From Flavobacterium frigoris PS1 (lineage in GTDB: Bacteria; Bacteroidota; Bacteroidia; Flavobacteriales; Flavobacteriaceae), in the NCBI RefSeq assembly GCF_000252125.1, contig NZ_AHKF01000009.1, forward strand, positions 1 to 43,584: a DNA stretch of 43,584 nt, given 5' to 3'. Below are positions 41,462-43,584 of the stretch, piece after piece. Numbering within the stretch: the first letter of the stretch is position 1; every line of letters begins with the position of its first letter. Below the pieces are notes generated by a model. It saw nothing but the letters and a program-made list of their open reading frames with translations, did no database searches and was not told the origin of the DNA. Both the position numbers and the translations under genes were made by a program.

Positions 41462-42418
41462 TTAAAAAACTTTCGATGCTATTTGTTTAATATTCTCTGA
41501 TTTTCCCATAGAATAATAATGCAATACAGGAACTCCGGCAGCTTTCAACTCTAGTGATTGTTGAATTGCCCATTCGATTCCTACTTCTTTTACATCGGCA
41601 TTTGTTTTGCATTTGTCTACCGCATCAATTAAATCTTCTGGTAAATCAATACGGAAAATTTGAGGTAAAATTTGCAAATGCCTTTGTACTGCAAGTGGTT
41701 TAATTCCTGGAATAATAGGAACTGTAATTCCCATTTCTCTTGCTTTGGCAACAAACTCAAAATATTTTGAATTGTCAAAAAACATTTGTGTCACCACATA
41801 ATCAGCACCTGCATCCACTTTTTCTTTCAGTCTTTTTAAGTCGGAGATTAATGACGGAGATTCTAAATGTTTCTCTGGATATCCTGCCACACCAATACAA
41901 AAATCAGCTTTATTGTCAATATGCATTACATCATGCAGGTATTTCCCTTCATTCAATAGATTAATCTGTTGGACTAAATCAACGGCAAAATTATTCCCCC
42001 CAACTTTAGGAACAAAAGACTGTTCGTCTTTCATCGCATCACCACGCAACGCCATAACATTATTAATTCCTAAGTAGTGGCAATCAACCAGTAGATATTC
42101 TGTTTCCTCTTTAGTAAAACCCCCACAAAGTACGTGAGGCACAGTGTCTACATTATATTTATGTTTAATAGAGGCACAAATACCCAAAGTTCCAGGACGC
42201 ATTCTGGTCAATTTTTTATCTAATAATCCATTACCTTTATCCACATAAATGAACTCCTCACGAGAAGTTGTCACGTCAATAAACGGCGGATTAAAATCCA
42301 TCAACGGATCAATATTATCGTATAATTCTTGAATACTTTTCCCTTTTTGGGGCGGAATAATTTCAAACGAGAATAATGTTTTCCCTTTTGCGTCTTGTAT
42401 ATGTTCTGTTACTTTCAT
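41462..42418 (-). CDS. metF: 5,10-methylenetetrahydrofolate reductase
   Basis: A 318-residue flavin enzyme (start MKVTEHIQDAKGKTLFSFEI) that reduces methylenetetrahydrofolate to 5-methyltetrahydrofolate, the methyl donor for MetH. The motifs FSFEIIPPQKGKSIQELYD, FIDVTTSREEF, NNVMALRGDAMKDE and ADYVVTQMFFDNSKYFEF are typical, and VPIIPGIKPL is the late family motif. An upstream ATG at 42439 would translate repeat sequence (GVRGLT) and is rejected. It follows metH on the same strand with a repeat-filled 100-base gap. Confidence 0.96.
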   Translation of the reverse strand: MKVTEHIQDAKGKTLFSFEIIPPQKGKSIQELYDNIDPLMDFNPPFIDVTTSREEFIYVDKGNGLLDKKLTRMRPGTLGICASIKHKYNVDTVPHVLCGGFTKEETEYLLVDCHYLGINNVMALRGDAMKDEQSFVPKVGGNNFAVDLVQQINLLNEGKYLHDVMHIDNKADFCIGVAGYPEKHLESPSLISDLKRLKEKVDAGADYVVTQMFFDNSKYFEFVAKAREMGITVPIIPGIKPLAVQRHLQILPQIFRIDLPEDLIDAVDKCKTNADVKEVGIEWAIQQSLELKAAGVPVLHYYSMGKSENIKQIASKVF

Positions 42419-42422
42419 AGTC

Positions 42423-42518
42423 AGCCCCCTAACCCCCAAAGAGGGAATTCCTGAAAGGGGTCATCAGGTTTATATTATTTACTATTAGCTTCTATTCCCC
42501 CTTCGGGGTCTAGGGGCT
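42423..42518. repeat. Solo inverted pair of G/C-rich palindromes between metH and metF
   Basis: AGCCCCCTAACCCCCAAAGA through GGGAATTC (42423-42450) faces TTCCCCCTTCGGGGTCTAGG through GGCT (42495-42518), about 44 bases apart. The two ends are inverted copies of the palindromes that bound the DUF559 insert in metH. The pair occupies virtually the whole gap, from four bases upstream of the metF ATG to the metH stop. It resembles a REPIN or MITE derived from the same element with the nuclease gene missing. Confidence 0.8.
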
Positions 42519-43584
42519 CTAGTCTGCTATATTTGGACTCAGCCATTTTGTGGCTATTTCTGTTGAAATACTTCTACGCTTAGCATAATCTATAACTTGA
42601 TCTTCCTTTATTTTTCCAAGTCCAAAATACTTACTTTCTGGGTTTCCAAAATAATATCCAGAAACCGATGACGCTGGCCACATAGCCATACTCTCCGTTA
42701 AGGTTACTCCTATTTCTTGTTCTACATTTAGTAATTTCCAAATTGTTGGTTTTTCTAAATGGTCTGGACAGGCTGGATAGCCAGGAGCTGGACGAATTCC
42801 TTTGTAGGTTTCTGCAATCATATCTTCGGTGCTCAACGCTTCATCGGCCGAGTAACCCCAAATTTCTTTACGTATTTTTTCGTGCAAATATTCTGCGAAA
42901 GCTTCTGCAAAACGATCCGCTAAAGCCTTTACCATTATCGAATTATAATCGTCTAAATCCTTTTCAAATTCAGCAGCCCATTCATCAACACCAAAACCGG
43001 TAGTCACACAAAAAGCACCCATATAATCTACTTTACCACTATCTTTTGGAGCAATAAAATCCGACAAGGCAATATTTGGTGCTCCTTTTGTTTTTTGAGC
43101 TTGTTGGCGCAGCGTTAAAAAGAGCCCCCTAACCCCCGAAGGGGGAACCCCCACGTTTGTCTTCAATTCTTTTATAATACTTTCTATAGTATTATTAATA
43201 TCAGTCAAAACTTGTTTGTTCGTATATCTTACAACTTTAAAACCTTTTGACATCAACCAATCTGTTCTGTATTGATCGTGCTCTTTTTGTTCAATAGTAT
43301 CATGGATTCCACCATCAACTTCAATAACTAACTTTTTCTCTAAACACACAAAATCAACTATGTACTCCCCAATTATATGTTGTCTTCTGATTTTTAAATC
43401 TTCAATTCCTTTATTTGACAACACATTCCAAAGCATTTTTTCTGCCTCTGTTGGTTTGTTTCTCATTTCTTTGGCACGCTCTTTCAAAACATCGTACAAA
43501 GCTGGACTTGCTGTTTCCCATGTTTGCTTTTCCTCAATATGAGTAGCTCCCCCTTCGGGGGCGGGGGGGGCTTCGTACAGTTCA
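42519..43584 (-). CDS. metH: Methionine synthase MetH, 3' part, with an inserted DUF559 domain (partial)
   Basis: The C-terminal part of cobalamin-dependent methionine synthase; the 5' part is beyond the right edge. The visible protein is the AdoMet-binding activation domain, which serves reductive repair of the cobalamin. After ELYE (43583-43572 region) the normal protein should continue with the segment found here as LFLTLRQQAQKTKGAPN, followed by ALSDFIAPKDSGKVDYMGAF, DDYNSIMVKALADRFAEAFA, the AdoMet-binding IRPAPGYPACPDH and the ending ATKWLSPNIAD. Between them is a 150-codon in-frame insert with a DUF559 nuclease. All activation-domain motifs are intact, so the enzyme may still work. The insert falls between the DDIEIY-like strand and LRQQ of E. 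coli MetH, a variable loop. The TAG stop touches the intergenic repeat. Confidence 0.9.
   Translation of the reverse strand, partial: ELYEAPPAPEGGATHIEEKQTWETASPALYDVLKERAKEMRNKPTEAEKMLWNVLSNKGIEDLKIRRQHIIGEYIVDFVCLEKKLVIEVDGGIHDTIEQKEHDQYRTDWLMSKGFKVVRYTNKQVLTDINNTIESIIKELKTNVGVPPSGVRGLFLTLRQQAQKTKGAPNIALSDFIAPKDSGKVDYMGAFCVTTGFGVDEWAAEFEKDLDDYNSIMVKALADRFAEAFAEYLHEKIRKEIWGYSADEALSTEDMIAETYKGIRPAPGYPACPDHLEKPTIWKLLNVEQEIGVTLTESMAMWPASSVSGYYFGNPESKYFGLGKIKEDQVIDYAKRRSISTEIATKWLSPNIAD
43123..43152. repeat. Inverted terminal repeat at the C-terminal side of the DUF559 insert
   Basis: Contains the palindrome CCCCCGAAGGGGG plus a flanking AGCCCCCTAA arm; an inverted copy of 43543-43572. Read on the minus strand it encodes GVPPSGVRGL. 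Confidence 0.85.
43543..43572. repeat. Inverted terminal repeat at the N-terminal side of the DUF559 insert
   Basis: Contains CCCCCTTCGGGGG followed by a run of eight G and CT; an inverted copy of 43123-43152. The homopolymer run is prone to slippage, which would shift the metH frame. Confidence 0.85.

Larger units (their letters stand above)
43123..43572 (-). mobile_element. DUF559-nuclease insertion element inside metH
   Basis: A 450-bp element (divisible by three) bounded by inverted repeats: AGCCCCCTAACCCCCGAAGG through GGGAACCCCC at 43123-43152 and GTAGCTCCCCCTTCGGGGGC through GGGGGGGGCT at 43543-43572. The interior encodes LYDVLKERAKEMRNKPTEAE, then MLWNVL, KIRRQHIIGEYIVDFVCLEK, VIEVDGGIHD and GFKVVRYTNKQVL: a complete DUF559 domain of the VSR/PD-(D/E)XK nuclease fold, with Asp in IVDF and Glu/Asp in VIEVDGG as likely catalytic residues. 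The frame stays open through both repeats (PPAPEGG and VPPSGVRGL), so the domain is built into MetH. The ends are G/C-rich, unlike the host DNA. Confidence 0.85.

Noticed and set aside
42519..43499. Free-standing DUF559 protein starting at the TTG at 43499
   Set aside because: The frame continues upstream without a stop through the repeat into ELYE, matching MetH, and downstream into the MetH activation domain. It is one metH frame.
43123..43572. Intein inside MetH
   Set aside because: The insert has no Cys/Ser at its first residue, no His-Asn plus Cys/Ser/Thr at its end and no HINT-type sequence; only a nuclease domain between palindromes.
42423..43584. CRISPR-like array from the repeated G/C palindromes
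   Set aside because: Only four copies, in alternating orientation with unequal spacing (44 bp and about 390 bp) and a gene in one interval; not a CRISPR.

Overview
The window is a low-GC chromosomal segment of a member of the Bacteroidota, most likely Flavobacterium or a close relative. The reasons are a GldA gliding-motility ATPase, a run of DUF3857/transglutaminase proteins, an ExbB-ExbD-ExbD-TonB operon, promoters of the type TTG-N17..23-TAnnTTTG upstream of many genes, and an absence of clear Shine-Dalgarno sites. No rRNA, tRNA, CRISPR array, prophage or conventional transposase gene was seen. Everything here is read by eye; no database search was run.

Layout, left to right. 1-529: no gene, but a strong promoter firing leftward out of the window and a hairpin repeat (copy A). 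530-4966: ABC permease, NamZ/YbbC-type lipoprotein, YkgJ-type cysteine-cluster protein, methyltransferase and a decayed DinB/YfiT-like pseudogene, closed by a symmetric terminator. 4983-5615: queE. 5828-11570: the operon exbB-exbD-exbD-tonB-small membrane protein-PstS-like lipoprotein-TPR protein. 11958-13947: HerA/DUF853 ATPase and cupin. 14047-20526: kynurenine genes kmo and kynU around a penicillin-acylase family hydrolase, a flavin reductase-like protein and a glycine-zipper lipoprotein. 20696-24536: SIMPL protein, queA, aroA, MazG-like pyrophosphohydrolase. 24628-30568: three tandem secreted DUF3857/transglutaminase paralogues, two without the catalytic Cys and His. 30715-32188: dtd and rsgA. 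32320-36393: the aromatic amino acid operon pheA-aminotransferase-tyrA-aroG/chorismate mutase. 36781-41371: dicarboxylate symporter, gldA, a repeat lipoprotein, a PLP decarboxylase. 41462-43584: metF and the 3' part of metH.

Two things stand out. First, metH carries an in-frame 450-bp insert encoding a DUF559 (VSR-like, PD-(D/E)XK) nuclease domain. It is flanked by inverted copies of a G/C-rich palindrome, and a second inverted pair without a nuclease gene fills the metF-metH gap. This looks like a REPIN-like mobile system that can live inside a host protein. Second, the pheA operon is preceded by a complete ribosome-mediated attenuator: promoter, a 26-codon leader peptide packed with Phe, Tyr and Trp codons, an antiterminator pairing and a terminator just before pheA.

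The metabolic genes fit together. The aromatic operon makes Phe/Tyr precursors and aroA supplies the upstream shikimate step. kmo and kynU break down kynurenine, probably toward NAD or anthranilate-type products. queE and queA serve queuosine biosynthesis. metF and metH form the folate-methionine branch.
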